Source of the DNA: Zantedeschia hybrid cultivar
Taxonomy: Eukaryota > Streptophyta > Magnoliopsida > Alismatales > Araceae
Length of the DNA stretch: 64,000 bases
Assembly (NCBI GenBank): GCA_030544215.1
Contig: JARZZO010000011.1
Coordinates: forward strand, 48,543,587-48,607,586
Reading direction: 5' to 3'
Under the pieces are notes generated by a model, which saw nothing but the letters and a program-made list of their open reading frames with translations, did not search any database and was not told where the DNA came from. Positions within the stretch are counted from its first letter, which is position 1, and each line of letters starts with the position of its first letter. The translations under genes were made by a program, and so were the position numbers. This document shows positions 37,539 through 49,771 of the stretch, piece after piece.

Positions 37539-37902
37539 TGTTGTGAGAGTTTGGGAGTTATATAAAGGAGAGAAAGGTTACAATAAAAGTTTCCACCCGT
37601 TGTAGAATTGAAGTAGTTTTAAGAGGAGTTTGTAACCTTGGTATGTTAAATAAGTAACTTTCCTAGAGTTACACTTGTACAAGACCTATATAAAGGGGTC
37701 ATTGGTATCCAAGTCCAAGATAAAACAAGTCACGAAGAGAAGAATTTATTTATGTGTTCCCACTCCTTGTCTTACGTGAGTTATTAAGTGTGTTAGAGAG
37801 TTTTCTCTTTTCAATTTTCCTTATATCTTTTTAAGATATCATTTAGCTTTGCATAACATTAGGATACCTAGAGCCTAATTCCAAGTTATCGAAGCCCAAT
37901 AA
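37539..37902 (+). mobile_element. 5' LTR of short copia element I (approximate ends)
   Basis: Starts TGTTGTGAG, has a TATATAAAGG box at about 37561, and ends near CCCAATA just before a degraded PBS. About 0.36 kb, unlike the 1.5-kb LTRs of A, B, C and H, so it belongs to a different copia lineage. The exact boundaries are uncertain. Confidence 0.6.
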
Positions 37903-37904
37903 AG

Positions 37905-37918
37905 TGATATTAGAGCCA
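37905..37918 (+). other. Degraded PBS of copia I
   Basis: TGATATTAGAGCCA differs from TGGTATCAGAGCCA at two positions. Confidence 0.65.
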
Positions 37919-37959
37919 AAAAGTTCATCTACGTTAACCTTTAGTTATCAAGATAGCGT

Positions 37960-38652
37960 CCAATTTGGTGTAATCTCAAATTCCCAAACTAACGAAAGAC
38001 AACTATGAGAATCGGTGCATCTAATTCAAGACTTTGTTCGGGTCGCAAGATTTGTTGGAGATTGTCTCTAACGGGTACGTAGAACCCACTCCAGAACAAG
38101 AGACTGGTTACACCTCAAAGTAAAGAAGTGCTCTAAAGAACCAGCGGAAGAAGGATAAGAAGGCTTTGTTCCTACTCTACCAAGGGTTGGATGAAGTGAC
38201 GTTTGAGAAGAATCGCTGATGCGACATCGAGCAAGTAAGCCTGGGATATCCTAGGCACAATCTACAATGGTGTGGATCGAGTGAAGCGAATTCGCCTTCA
38301 AACTTTAAGGGCTGAATTTGAAGTTGCTCGCATGAAGAAGGATGAAAGCATCTCCAACTATTATTCACGATTACTTGTACTTGTGAATCAAATGAAGCGG
38401 AATGGCAAAAAATTCGAGGACGTTCGTGTCATAGAGAAGATGCTTCGGTCTCTCACATTGAAGTTCGAGCATGTGGTCATCCCCATCAAAGAATCTAAGG
38501 ACTTGGAGGCTCTCTCGCTTGAAGAGCTTGTAGGATCGTTGCACATTCATGAGCAACGAATTCAAAAGATGTCCCAGTCCACAATGGTTGAACATGCACT
38601 AGAGTCTAAATTGACTCTTGGTGATAAACGAAAAGGCCGTGGTGGAGTTAAT
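37960..38652 (+). pseudogene. Copia I gag (decayed, cut by copia B)
   Basis: UBN2-type capsid. The start region reads QIPKLTKDNYENRC with stops. SQDLLEIVSNGYVEPTPEQE matches the usual copia gag N-terminus. The open part 38272-38658 includes LRAEFEVARMKKDESISNYY, MKRNGKKFEDVRVIEKMLRS and EELVGSLHIHEQRIQK. It stops where copia B's LTR begins at 38653. The expected TSD of B here is TTAAT (38648-38652); the other copy is not in the window. The rest of copia I must lie to the right of B or be lost. Confidence 0.88.
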
Positions 38653-40218
38653 TGTTAGTATTAGGTGGCCTACAAGCCAATCCGATACTATGTAATATTC
38701 AATTTATTAATATAATGACATAATTTCATTATATAATTAAATCGATCATTATTTATCGTATCACGATGAAGTCTATGAACATGTATAATGGCCTTCGGAT
38801 TATGATGAGATCATAATTACAGGACCGAAGACTTATAAACATATGTTCTTAATTATTCATAGTCGGAAGATATTTAAGAATGACATCAAACATCCGGATA
38901 GACTAGTACAGGTTTTTTCAGCTTATATGATGAGGGTGACTGATTCTACAAGTCACTTGTGTGGAGACACTATGTTGGACCTATAGGTGCTCATTGGTGA
39001 ATGAGTTCACTGAACTGATCCGACCATGAATCACTGGATGGTAGTTACCTAACTATTAACCATCTCAATTCTTTTGTCACAGTTGCGTGGATGGTCCTTG
39101 GACTTGAGATACCAAAGATACCGTATTGGTAATTCTCTGAGCTTTGACCTTGATTAACGAATCCCTAACTATGGGTTATCTATAAGTCAAGTGATAAGGT
39201 TCAAGGAGATGCCCTCGAAGGTAATTATGTGGTCAATACATGATCATTTGCTCTAGGTAATAGGAGAGAGAATGCTCCAGAAATAATGCTCATAAGTTCC
39301 TGGCTAAGGTGGACTCTGTATCAGATAAAGAGTTATCTGATATAGATTAACGGTATCTGATTCAAGTGAATTGGCTAGCTAGGGTTTAACAACAAACCAT
39401 ACCCTAGGTCGATTCGGAAACATTGCATGGATGAAGGATTATATCCGCGCAATAACCAATGACGGAAAGGTTCCCATAATGGGTTGCATAAACCCCAATG
39501 CTTTCCTGGATCACGCGGTGTTGCTCGGCACCCAACATGATCGGAAGTCCATCCAAATTTATTGTGGGATATTAAATTCCGTTGATTAATTAATATAAAG
39601 ATATTAATTAATTCAGTTGGTCCGTAACGAGTTACTAGACTTAATGGGCCATTAACTAGACTAGTATTTGGGTCTAGAGGGTTACACGCAAAAGGTTTTC
39701 AAATCGGTAGATATTTTGATGGAGTTTCGGATAAATGTGGGTTTTTCTGAAAAATCACAAACCACTTATTATAAAAGTATCGCATCTAGGTTAGAGGACA
39801 ACAACCCTGACCTAGCCGCTGCCTCCCTCTCTCTCCTCTCTCTCTCTCTTGGGTGCCCCCTTCTGTGGCCGGTCCCTCGGAGGCTTAGCTCTGACTCCCG
39901 CTCGCTCCGCATCCCGTCCGATGGGAATTCTGATATCGCATGTCGCTGAGGATTACGCATAGCCAGACGGGATCCACGGATGCTGCACCAAGCGAGGAAG
40001 CGAGGACGATCCATTGAAAGGAAGACCACGTGGATACCGCTAGAGGCCGGGTACTTGCGCGGCTTGCGGCATCACACCTACGAAACCGGACGAACCGGAT
40101 TCAAATCCGTACAGGGTAAAATTCATTTCTACCGTCTGAGTTTTTTGTATCCGAAACTGCATGGATCCATTTTATTTTTCGTAGCGTTTCCCTCAGATCC
40201 GACACAGCGAACCCAACA
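38653..40218 (+). mobile_element. 5' LTR of copia B
   Basis: TGTTAG to CCAACA, 1566 bp. Same family as the A and C LTRs (block GGTGGCCTACAAGCCAATC) but visibly more diverged. Followed by an intact PBS. Confidence 0.9.
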
Positions 40219-40219
40219 G

Positions 40220-40233
40220 TGGTATCAGAGCCA
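40220..40233 (+). other. PBS of copia B (initiator tRNA-Met)
   Basis: TGGTATCAGAGCCA, one base after the LTR end. Confidence 0.93.
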
Positions 40234-40466
40234 AGTTTCACTATGTTCTTCGTCGTTTCAGTCTCCGGATTGAAATTTTTATAGTTAATTCCATGCAATG
40301 TTTTGATTTTAATTGCATGAGTCATGTTCATTAGATGAACACGATTAATTAGCTGTAATTTACTGGATTAAAATCTTTTTTTTTTTGTGCATTTCGTGTT
40401 CTTCGTCTGACGAAGAACGAGTGCGAATCAGATTCTTCACGGGCACCCTATGAGTTGGGGATTGCT
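40234..40466 (+). other. Copia B leader, part 1
   Basis: Start of B's untranslated leader, similar to 42035-42240 of copia A (GAACACGATTAATTAG and TTCTTCGTC... blocks). It ends TTGCT (40462-40466), the TSD of copia A; the leader resumes at 49772. Confidence 0.8.
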
Positions 40467-42019
40467 TGTTAGTTTAGGTGGCCTACAAGCCAATCTGACT
40501 ATGTAAATCTCGTTCATTTATTAATATAATGGCATAATATTCATTATATGTAAATCGCATTAATTATCGTTTCATAATGAAGTCCGTGAATATGTGCTAT
40601 AGTGATCAGATTATGATCAGATCATACTAATGAGATTGATCACTTAAACACACATATTCTTAATCGTTCCTAGTCGGAGAATATCCGAGAAGGACATCGG
40701 ATATCCGGTTAGACTAGTACAGATTACTCATGCTCATATGATGAGGGTGACTGATCTCATAAGTCACTTGTGTGGAGACACTAAAGCGAATCTGTAGGTG
40801 CTCATTGGAGAATGAGTTCACTGAACTGATCCGACTAAATCGCTGGATGGTATTGTACCTCACTGTCAACTAGCTTGATTCTATTGTCGTAGTTGCGTGG
40901 ATGGTCCTCGGACCTGAGACACCAAGGACACCTTGTCGGTGGACTTATGTGCTTTGACCTTGGTTTACGAATCTCTAGCCACGGGATTCTAATACGCCAA
41001 AGAATGGGTACAGCGGAATACCGTCGAAGTGAATTGTGTGTCAATAAGGAATCAATCGCTCTCGGTACTTAGAGAGAGAATGATCTAGGAAGGATGCGCG
41101 AAAGTCCCTGGCCGGGGCGGACAATAATATCAGGAAAGGAGTTTTCTGATATTCATCAGCGGCACCCAATCCAAGTGAGTCGACCGGTTAGGGTTTGACA
41201 GCTCGCCATGCTCTGAGTTGACTCGAGAGCATTGTACGAATGAAGGATTATATCCACGCGGTAACTGTCGGCGGAAAGGTTCCAAGAGTGAGTTACTTAA
41301 CCCCAATACCTTCCGGGTTCACGCGGTGTTGCTTGGCACCCAACGTGATAGGAGGCCCGGTCGAATTCGATGTGCGACATCAATTCGATTGATTAATTAA
41401 TTAATAAAGGGTTATTAATTAATTAATAAAGCCAGTGAGGAGTCACTGGGCTTGTTGGGCCATTAACTGGACTGGTACTTGGGCCTAGAGGGTCACACGC
41501 AAATGATTCTCAAGGCGATAGATATATAAGTGGGTTTTTTACAAACCGGGGGTTTTTATGAAAAACCGCACGGTTAGTATAAAACATAGCGAACGGGCTG
41601 AGCAGGCCAAGCTGCTGCTAACCCTAGCCGCCCCTCCTTAGTTTCTGTCTCTCTCTGGCGTCCAGACAGATCTAGATCTGCTCCGCCGCTTCTCCGAATC
41701 CCGTTCGACGGGAAATCGTCCGCGCGTTGCAGCGATCATTGCGGCGACCGACGGAGGTTTCGTGGGCTGCGAAGAACGAGGAACGCGAGGATATCCATCG
41801 TGGGGAGGATCGCGTGGACTTCGCTAGAGGCCGGGCACTTGCGCGGCTTGCGGTGTCGCACCGACGGAACCGAACGGTTGCGGATTCGAATCCGCACACG
41901 GTGAGAATCGATTATCCGATAATTGTAGTTTTTAGTTTTTCGAAACGGGAACGGATCGCTGTTTAATATTTTATTTTCCGCTGCGTGAGCGATCCGGAGA
42001 AACCCGAGAAATCCCAACA
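40467..42019 (+). mobile_element. 5' LTR of copia A
   Basis: TGTTAG to CCAACA, 1553 bp, the same length as the 3' LTR 48214-49766. About 14 differences in the first 400 bp (roughly 96-97% identity). A perfect 16-bp palindrome GCGGATTCGAATCCGC lies at 41880-41895. TSD TTGCT at 40462-40466 and 49767-49771. Confidence 0.95.
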
Positions 42020-42020
42020 G

Positions 42021-42034
42021 TGGTATCAGAGCCA
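42021..42034 (+). other. PBS of copia A (initiator tRNA-Met)
   Basis: TGGTATCAGAGCCA, one base after the LTR. Confidence 0.95.
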
Positions 42035-42959
42035 GGTTCCACTGTTTCTCGTCCCGTTTCGATCTCTGAATTAATTTTTCCATGAGTTATTCCATGCGTT
42101 TAATCCGATTAAAATGATGGAATAGTGTTCATAAGATGAACACAAATAATTAGATTATTTTTCTGTGATTTTTCGGATTTATTTTGGGGTTTTCGATGTT
42201 CTTCATGAGATGATGAACCGGGGGTTTTCGGCGACTTCGTACATGCTTCCCAAACGTTGGGATGGTGGGCAAGATCCCCGGATCTCTAGGTGATAGTCAC
42301 CACTGCCCACCCGGTATCATTGCTGCCGCCGGAGTGCCCATGGAGGGCTATAAATTCGAGCCCTAAATCGGGTTTTTAAACTTATGAGAAAACCAGAAAT
42401 ATGGGCTTTTGGGGTTCGGAAAGCATATCTTAGAAGCCCTCGCCGGCGCCGGGGAGCCCATCGGCGATGGGGGGTTCACCGGAGTGACCGGCCGACGTCG
42501 GGGCCCGGCCGCCGGGCGGCGCCGCACTGGGTAGCCGTCGGCCACCAACCTACAAAACCTTTTTAGGGTTTCAGTTGATGCAGGTTTCGGGCAGGGAAGG
42601 AGAGGATGGACCGGGCCCGAGCTGGGACCCGAACCGCCCACCCTGGCCGGGCCAGGGGCGGCCTGAGCCAGGGGCCCGGGCCCTGGCTTGGGCCCTAGCC
42701 GTGCCCAGGCTCGACAGTGGCTCGAGCCAGTTGGCTCTATTGACTGAGCCCGTTTGGGCCTTCCCTAATTTTTTGAATTTTGGACCCCAAAATTAGCCCA
42801 ATTAAAATATTATTGGATTTTAATTTAAATTCAAAAACTGTTTTTGAAATATTTATATTGTTATTCAGTTTTTAATTTAATTGGGCATATTGATGATTTT
42901 AAATCATTAAGTTAATTAAGGATATATTAATTAGCAATTAGTTGTGGATTAATTGAGGT

Positions 42960-43460
42960 TAATGTTAGTTTAAGTGTTAAATTAATTATTGACCTTAATA
43001 TATCTAATTTTAAGAGTTAAAATTAGTGGTTAATAATTATTAATCTAATTGTTAGATTATTAATTATTAATACATCTAATTGTTAATTATTAATTTGAGT
43101 TAGTTATTAATTTAATTGTTAAATTAATAATTAAATTAAATGACTGATTTAAATGTTAAATTAGTAGTCCTTGATTAATTACTATTAGTCATTAATTTAA
43201 TAGTTAAATTAATGATAACCTTAATTGTCTAATCTAAGAGTTAGATTAATTAATTATTAATTAGTTAGTGTTAATTATTGGTTTAAGAGTTAAATTAATA
43301 ATTAACATTAATTGGCTAATCTAAGTGTTAGATTAGTAGTTAATAATTTAAATGTTAAATTATTAATTAACTTTGTTGGATTAATCTAAGAGTTAGATTA
43401 GTCTTTAATAGTCTAATTGTTAGATTATTAATGGGGTTTAATCTAAGTGTTAGATTATTA
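42960..43460. repeat. Array of about twelve TAATYTAA-NNN-TTARATTA dyads
   Basis: Interrupted palindromes with a 3-nt centre recur every 35-50 bp, for example TAATCTAATTGTTAGATTA near 43040 and TAATCTAAGAGTTAGATTA near 43223 and 43382. Only two copies are present at the matching place in copia B (about 50345-50402). Confidence 0.8.
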
Positions 43461-44295
43461 GAAGTGTTCTAATTTGCATGGAATAATCTAGAATTATTAA
43501 TTCGGAGTGTGTGCACATGTGATGTGTGTTTATTGCTTTTAAATTTTGATCTAATTGCATGTTAAGTTAATAAATGAGTTTTTCAAAATTCAAATACCAA
43601 TTTTGATTAGATCCCATGCTTTTTGAAAGCCAAAATTATATATATTTTGAAAACTCTTTTATTTTAGCCATGTAATGCGCTATATCATGTGTGGATGTTT
43701 AAAACACACTGTGGTCATAGATATGCACTTATTTAATTATTCATTTGATGAATGATGTGTTTGTGTGGATTGTGGATGAATGATGGATGTTTATTAAATT
43801 GTTAATAAATAGATATCTGCGTATCTCTCCCTCTCTCATTCTCCGATGTACTTCTACCTCCCTCTCTCTTGTACTCGCCATAAGGCTCTCTTCTAATTAC
43901 ATGAAATTTTAGAATTAGTGTAATCTGATTGAGGCAACCGAGGAAGGCGAAAAGATGGAGATCTGTTGCCTATGTGTTTGCAGGTTATCTAATATAATTG
44001 TTGTGTTAGATTGTGTGTGCGTTTGACTGTTAGCTCCAGTCACCTACTGTGCTATCCATGACCACACTAATGACATGTATGTGATGCATTGTTTTTCTTT
44101 TTGATTATGAATCAAAGCAAGTATAGTATTTAGTAAATATATACGATATATTTATATACTATCACCTAGAAGAGACCAAGATAAAAGTTATCTAAATACC
44201 CTCAGATAAACTCTAAGCCGTAACGTGAGTAGTTAAGAACTTACCGCGTGGTCCACCATCGTTATAGTCATAGGATTCGAATCACTTTAGGCAGG

Positions 44296-44601
44296 TTTGT
44301 TGTGCTATCCACAAGGCTTGCTTAATTGGCAGGAGAAAGTGTGGCTATGGCATTAGATGCCTATAGATCGGGGTAGAGGAACCATGTAGCTTTGTTGTGC
44401 TATCCACAAGGGCTGCATGCAAATCTATGCTCGTCGCGTAAGGATGGTTAGCTTAGACCAGAATTAGTGGTTTGTTGTGCTATCCACAAGGCCATTAAAT
44501 CTCTGGGGACCGAAGCTATGATCAGATATTGCAAGGAGTTGCAAGTCCCATGAGTTGGGTGCTCTTTGATTGTATTACAGTTTGTAGTGCTATCCACAAG
44601 G
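44296..44601 (+). repeat. Four-copy leader hairpin in copia A
   Basis: TTTGTTGTGC followed by TATCCACAAGG occurs at 44296-44316, 44391-44411, 44471-44491 and, with one change, 44581-44601. TTGTG and CACAA can pair around CTATC. The last copy ends 192 nt before the gag ATG. A degraded copy may lie near 44050. Confidence 0.9.
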
Positions 44602-44793
44602 TTGTAGTGCAAGTCATTGAGATTCTGATCTCCACTAGGAGACTGTCGGTGTCTCCCGTTCTGTATAACTGAGGGTTATACAGTCCGTCGAAAATTAGTT
44701 GGAGTTAAACTTGAACAAAAGACCATGTCTTGTTTTAAATTTTAATAATTGAACATCTGCTAAATAGATTTTACTTATCTCCTGTAGGGAATT

Positions 44794-46185
44794 ATGTCGT
44801 CGAATAACCCACTCCGTAGCATACTTGATGCCCTTTTGACTTACTTGATCTACTCGGATTGGTTCAGAAACCTGAAGAATGTCCTCAGATCTGAGCACAT
44901 TGACTTTGTCCCTGGAGCTGATCCTCCTGCTGAATCGGCATTGGATGCCCCTGAAGCAGAGATGATAGCTAACGATAAAAGATCGAAAGACAAAGGCAAA
45001 AGAGTAGTGAAGGGTGACTGCTTTTACTATAAGCAGTATGGTCACTGGAAGAGGAACTGCAGGGAGTTCCTTCATGATAAAGCTCGTGGAAGAGTGAAGC
45101 TGTCTGAAGCTTCAGATATCTATATGATAGATATCAACTTGTTAGTTAGAGATTCCACATCTTGGGTACTGGATACCGGATGTGCTTCTCATATCTGTCA
45201 TGATGCACAAATGCTGACAAGTAAGCGCAAGCTGAGACAAGGTGAGGTAGAATTGAGGCTAGGAAACGGCGCAAAAGTTGCGGCGATTGCTGTTGGGACA
45301 ACAAACCTCAGGCTTCCATCCGGAGACACCTTACTATTAGAGGATTGTTATTATGTTCCTAGCATAATAAAGAACATCATATCGATATCTTGTTTGGACA
45401 AGATAGGATATAAGTTGACTATTGAGAATAAAAGTTGTTCAATTTATTATGGTAATAAATCAATAGCTTCTGCATCTTTAGTCAACGGTCTATATCTATT
45501 AGATGTTTCTTATTACAATCTTCAAATTGATAATGCTCTTAAGAAGAGCAAGAATTGTGTGAACCAGGCCTACATGTGGCATTGTAGACTTGGACACATT
45601 GGCGAAAGCAGGTTGCAAAAGTTGCACAAGCATGGTTACTTAACTATATTCGATTACAAATCGTTTGCAATATGTGAATCCTGCCTTATAGTAAAGATGG
45701 CAAAATCTCCATTTACTGGACATGGAGAACGTGCCAAGGACATTCTGGAACTAATACATTCGGATGTATGTGGTCCCATGTCCACCCAAGCTAAAGGTGG
45801 CTTTTCATACTTCATCACGTTCACCGATGACTTCTCAAGACTCGGTTATGTATACTTAATGAAGTACAAGTCGGAAGCGTCTGAGAAGTTCAAGGAGTTT
45901 AAGAATGAGGTAGAGAAGCAGTTAGGAAAAAGTATTAAAGCTCTTCGATCAGATCGAGGAGGAGAATACTTGAGTACTAACTTCACACAATTCTTAAAGG
46001 ATAATGGTATCCTTTCTCAGCTGACCCCTCCATATACACCACAGATGAATGGTGTATCAGAAAGGAGGAATCGCACCTTGTTGGACATGGTGCGATCCAT
46101 GATGAGCTTTTTGGGATTACTAGTGTCCTTCTGGGGGTATGCTCTAGAGTCAGCAGCATAGCTACTGAACAGAGTACCCAGCAAG
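44794..46185 (+). pseudogene. Copia A gag remnant, protease and integrase
   Basis: The frame opens MSSNNPLRSILDA but about 60 residues later jumps to the linker before the zinc knuckle, so most of the UBN2 capsid present in copia H (about 150 residues) is deleted. The knuckle reads CFYYKQYGHWKRNC, with the second Cys replaced by Tyr. Protease has WVLDTGCASHIC. The integrase zinc finger (WHCRLGHIGESR, CESCLIVKM) and DDE core (HSDVCGPMSTQAKGGFSYF, FTDDFSRLGYVYL, SERRNRTLLDM) are intact. An in-frame TAG at 46159-46161 stands where related copies have Tyr. Without a capsid this copy could move only with help from another element. Confidence 0.93.
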
Positions 46186-48199
46186 TCTGTGGCCTCTACT
46201 CCATATGAGATATGGAAAGACAGGAAACCAGAATTTAAACATGTTAAAGTCTGGGGTTGTCCTGCTCATGTAAAGAGGCATGATCCAGACAAGCTGGAAT
46301 CACGAACTGATAAATGCAGGTTTGTGGGATATCCAAAGGAAACCTTTGGATACTATTTTTTCCATCCTGGTAAACAAAAGGTGTTTGTTGCCAGGAAAGC
46401 TGTCTTCTTGGAAGAGGAATACCTTCTCCAGGAGGACAGTGGGAGTAAAATACTACTGGAAGAGGTTCCAGATCCCCAAACAGCTGCATTATCATCAGAT
46501 GAGATATCAGTTCCTGAATATGTTCAGGTACACATAGATGAGCCTCGTAGATCTGGTAGAGTACCTAGACTGCCCGAACGATATGTGGGACATATTGCTG
46601 AAGGTGAGTCTAAGGTAGAATATAATGAGGATGATGATCCTAAAACCTACCAGGAGGCCATAGAAGGCCCAGAAGCCGGGAAATGGCGAGAAGCCATGAA
46701 CTCTGAAATCCAGTCCATGTACACCAACCAAGTTTGGAACTTGGAGGACTTGCCCGAGGGTATTGTACCCATTGGTTGCAAGTGGATCTTTAAGAGAAAG
46801 ATCGGTGCTGATAGACGAATCGACACTTATAAGGCAAGGTTGGTGGCAAAGGGATATCGTCAAAGGCAAGGAATTGACTATGACGAGACTTTCTCACCAG
46901 TTGCCATGATAAAGTCGATCAGAGTTCTACTCGCCATTGCTGCACATTTTGATTATGAAATCTGGCAGATGGATCTAAAGACTGTCTTCCTCAATGGTAA
47001 TCTTGAGGAAGAGATGTATATGATACAACCAGAATGTTTCACATCCAAAGAATCTCTAGATAAAGTGTGCAAGCTTCAGAGGTCCATTTATAGACTGAAG
47101 CAGGCTTCCCAGAGCTGGAACATTAGATTTGACGAGGCTGTCAAGTCTTATGACTTCATTAAGAATGAAGATGAGCCTTGTGTGTATAAGAAGACCAGTG
47201 GGAGCGCAGTCACTTTCTTAGTTCTTTACGTAGATGACATACTACTCATTGGGAATAATGTAGCTATGATGTCATCAGTAAAGAGCTAGCTGTCGAAAAA
47301 CTTCTCTATAAAGGATTTGGAAGAAGCATCCTACGTATTGGGAATATGGATCTATAGAGATAGATCAAAGAGGATGCTTGGAATGACCCAATCCTTGTAC
47401 ATATATACCATAGTCAAAAGGTTTGGCATGAAAAATACCAAGAGAGGTCTCATACCGATGAGACATGGAATTACTCTCTCAAAGGAGCAGTCTTCTAAGA
47501 CTCCTAATGAGAGCGCATTCATTGAAAGAATATCCTATGCCTCTGTTATAGGATCTATCATGTATGCCATGCTATGTACACGGCCTGATGTTGTATTTGC
47601 TCTAAGTGTTACGAGCAGATTTCAGGCTGATCCAGGCGAAGAGCACTGGAAGGCAGTGAAATGTATCCTTAAGTACTTGAGAAGAACTAACGATATGTTT
47701 CTTGTCTATGGAGGAGGTGACTTGAAACTGCAAGACTTTACTGACTTGAGTTTCCAGTCATATCCAGATGATAGCAAGTCTAAATGTAGATTTGTGTTTA
47801 CATTAAAGGGAGGTGCAGTGTGCTGGAAGAGTTCCAAGCAAGTAACCACTGTAGATTCGACGACTGAAGCTGAGCATATCGCTGCAACTGAAGCTTTCAA
47901 AGAAATACTGTGGTTGAAGAAGTTCATCACCGACCTTGACATAGTTCCCGGTATCCTTGATCATGTTCCACTGTTGTGCGACAACAATGGGACTATTGCA
48001 CAAGTGAAAGAACCGTGGTCTCATCAGAAATCGAAAGATATTCTGAGGCGCTTTCATCTTATCCAGAGGAGATGTAGTAGTGGAAAGAGTTCCATCCGTC
48101 GACAATGTAGCAGATACACTGACAAAGCCGTTGGCTCAAATTGTGTTTGAGCGTCACCTAGAGTCCATAGGCTTATTGTATAAAGGTGATTGGCTTTAG
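46186..48199 (+). pseudogene. Copia A reverse transcriptase and RNase H
   Basis: RT is nearly complete: IFKRKIGADRRIDTYKARL, GIDYDETFSPVAMIKSIRVL, MDLKTVFLNGN and catalytic LYVDDILLIGN near 47225. An in-frame TAG at 47287-47289 replaces the Trp of SWLSKNF. RNase H blocks are TDLSFQSYPDDSKS, STTEAEHIAATEA and LLCDNNGTIAQ. Near 48063 a small deletion shifts the frame; the end (DNVADTLTKPLAQIVFERHL, GDWL, stop at 48197-48199) continues in the other frame directly before the PPT. Confidence 0.93.
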
Positions 48200-48200
48200 T

Positions 48201-48213
48201 CCAAGTGGGAGAT
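48201..48213 (+). other. Polypurine tract of copia A
   Basis: CCAAGTGGGAGAT immediately before TGTTAG. Confidence 0.9.
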
Positions 48214-49766
48214 TGTTAGTTTAGGTAGCCTACAAGCCAATCTGACTATGTAAATCTCGTTCATTTATTAATATAATGGCATAATATTCATTATGTGTAA
48301 ATCGTATTAATTATCGTTTCATAATGAAGTCCGTGAATATGTGCTATAGTGATCAGATTATGATGAGATTATACTAATGAGACTGATCACTTAAACACAC
48401 ATATTCTTAATCGTTCCTAGTCGGAAGATATCCGAGAAGGACATCGGATATCCGGTTAGACTAGTACAGATTACTCCTGCTCATATGATGAGGGTGACTG
48501 ATCTCATAAGTCACTTATGTGGAGACACTAAGGCGAATCTGTAGGTGCTCATTGGAGAATGAGTTCATTGAACTGATCTGACTGAATCGCTGGATGGTAT
48601 TGTACCTCACTGTCAACCAGCTTGATTCTACTGTCGCAGTTACGTGGATGGTTCTCGGACCTGAGACACCAAGGACACCTTGTCGGTGGACTTCTGTGCT
48701 TTGACCATGGTTTACGAATCTCTAGCCATGGGATTCTAATACGCCAAGGATTGGGTACAGCGGAATGCCGTCGAAGGGAATTGTGTGTCAATAAGGAATC
48801 ATTCGCTCTCGGTACTTAGAGAGAGAATGCTCTAGGAAGGATACGCAAAAGTCCCTGGCCAGGGCGGACGATAATATCGGGAAAGGAGTTTTCCGATATT
48901 CATCAGCGGCATCCAATCCAAGTGAGTCGACTGGTTAGGGTTTGATAGCTCGCCATGCCCTGAGTTGACTCGAGAGCATTATACGAATGAAGGATTATAT
49001 CCACACGGTAACTGTCGGCGGAAGGGTTCCAAGAGTGGGTTACTTAACCCCAATACCTTCCGGGTTCACGCGGTGTTGCTTGGCACCCAACGTGATCGGA
49101 GGCCCGGTCGAATTCGATGTGCGACATCAATTCGATTGATTAATTAATTAATAAAAGGTTATTAATTAATTAATAAAGCCAGTGAGGAGTCATTGGGCTT
49201 GTTGGGCCATTAACTGGACTGGTACTTGGGCCTAGAGGGTCACACGCAAATGATTCTCAAGGCGATGGATAAATAAGTTGGTTTTATACAAACCGGAGGT
49301 TTTTATGAAAAACTGCGCGGTTAGTATAAAACATAGCGAACGTGTTGAGCAGGCCAAGCTGCTGCTAACCCTAGCCGCCCCTCCTCAGTTTCTGTCTCTC
49401 TCTGGCGTCCAGACAGATCTAGATCTGCTCTGCCGCTTCTCCGAATCCCGTTCGACGGGAAATCGTCTGCGCGTTGCGGCGATCATTGCGGCGACCGGCG
49501 AAGGTTTCGTAGGCTGCGAAGAACGAGGAACGTGAAGATATCGATCACGAGGAGGATCGCGTGGACATCGCTAGAGGCCGGGCACTTGCGCGGCTTGCGG
49601 TGTCGCACCGACGGAACCGAACGGTTGCGGATTCGAATCCGCACACGGTGAGAATCGATTATCCGATAATTGTAGTTTTTAGTTTTTCGAAACGAGAACG
49701 GATCGTTGTTTAATATTTTATTTTCCGCTGCGTGAGCGATCTAGAGAAACCCGAGAAATCCCAACA
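48214..49766 (+). mobile_element. 3' LTR of copia A
   Basis: TGTTAG to CCAACA, 1553 bp, followed by TSD TTGCT (49767-49771). It marks the right end of a complete 9.3-kb element nested in B's leader. Confidence 0.95.
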
Positions 49767-49771
49767 TTGCT

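Larger units (their letters stand above)
42035..44793 (+). other. 5' untranslated leader of copia A (2.76 kb)
   Basis: Same plan as the H leader: a GC-rich island (42420-42740), then AT-rich sequence with an array of TAATCTAA dyads (about 42960-43460), then four hairpin repeats (44296-44601). The gag ATG is at 44794. No gene is present; ORFs in the island are shadows. Confidence 0.75.

Noticed and set aside
40835..41400. Recurrent ORFs (MTHNSLR..., MTREH...) at 41 kb, 48.5-49.1 kb and 61.8-62.4 kb
   Set aside because: They recur because they lie in LTRs of copia A and C; on opposite strands with no conserved frame pressure visible.
41880..41895. Possible tRNA gene from the GGATTCGAATCC box
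   Set aside because: No acceptor stem, D-arm or anticodon arm could be found around it.
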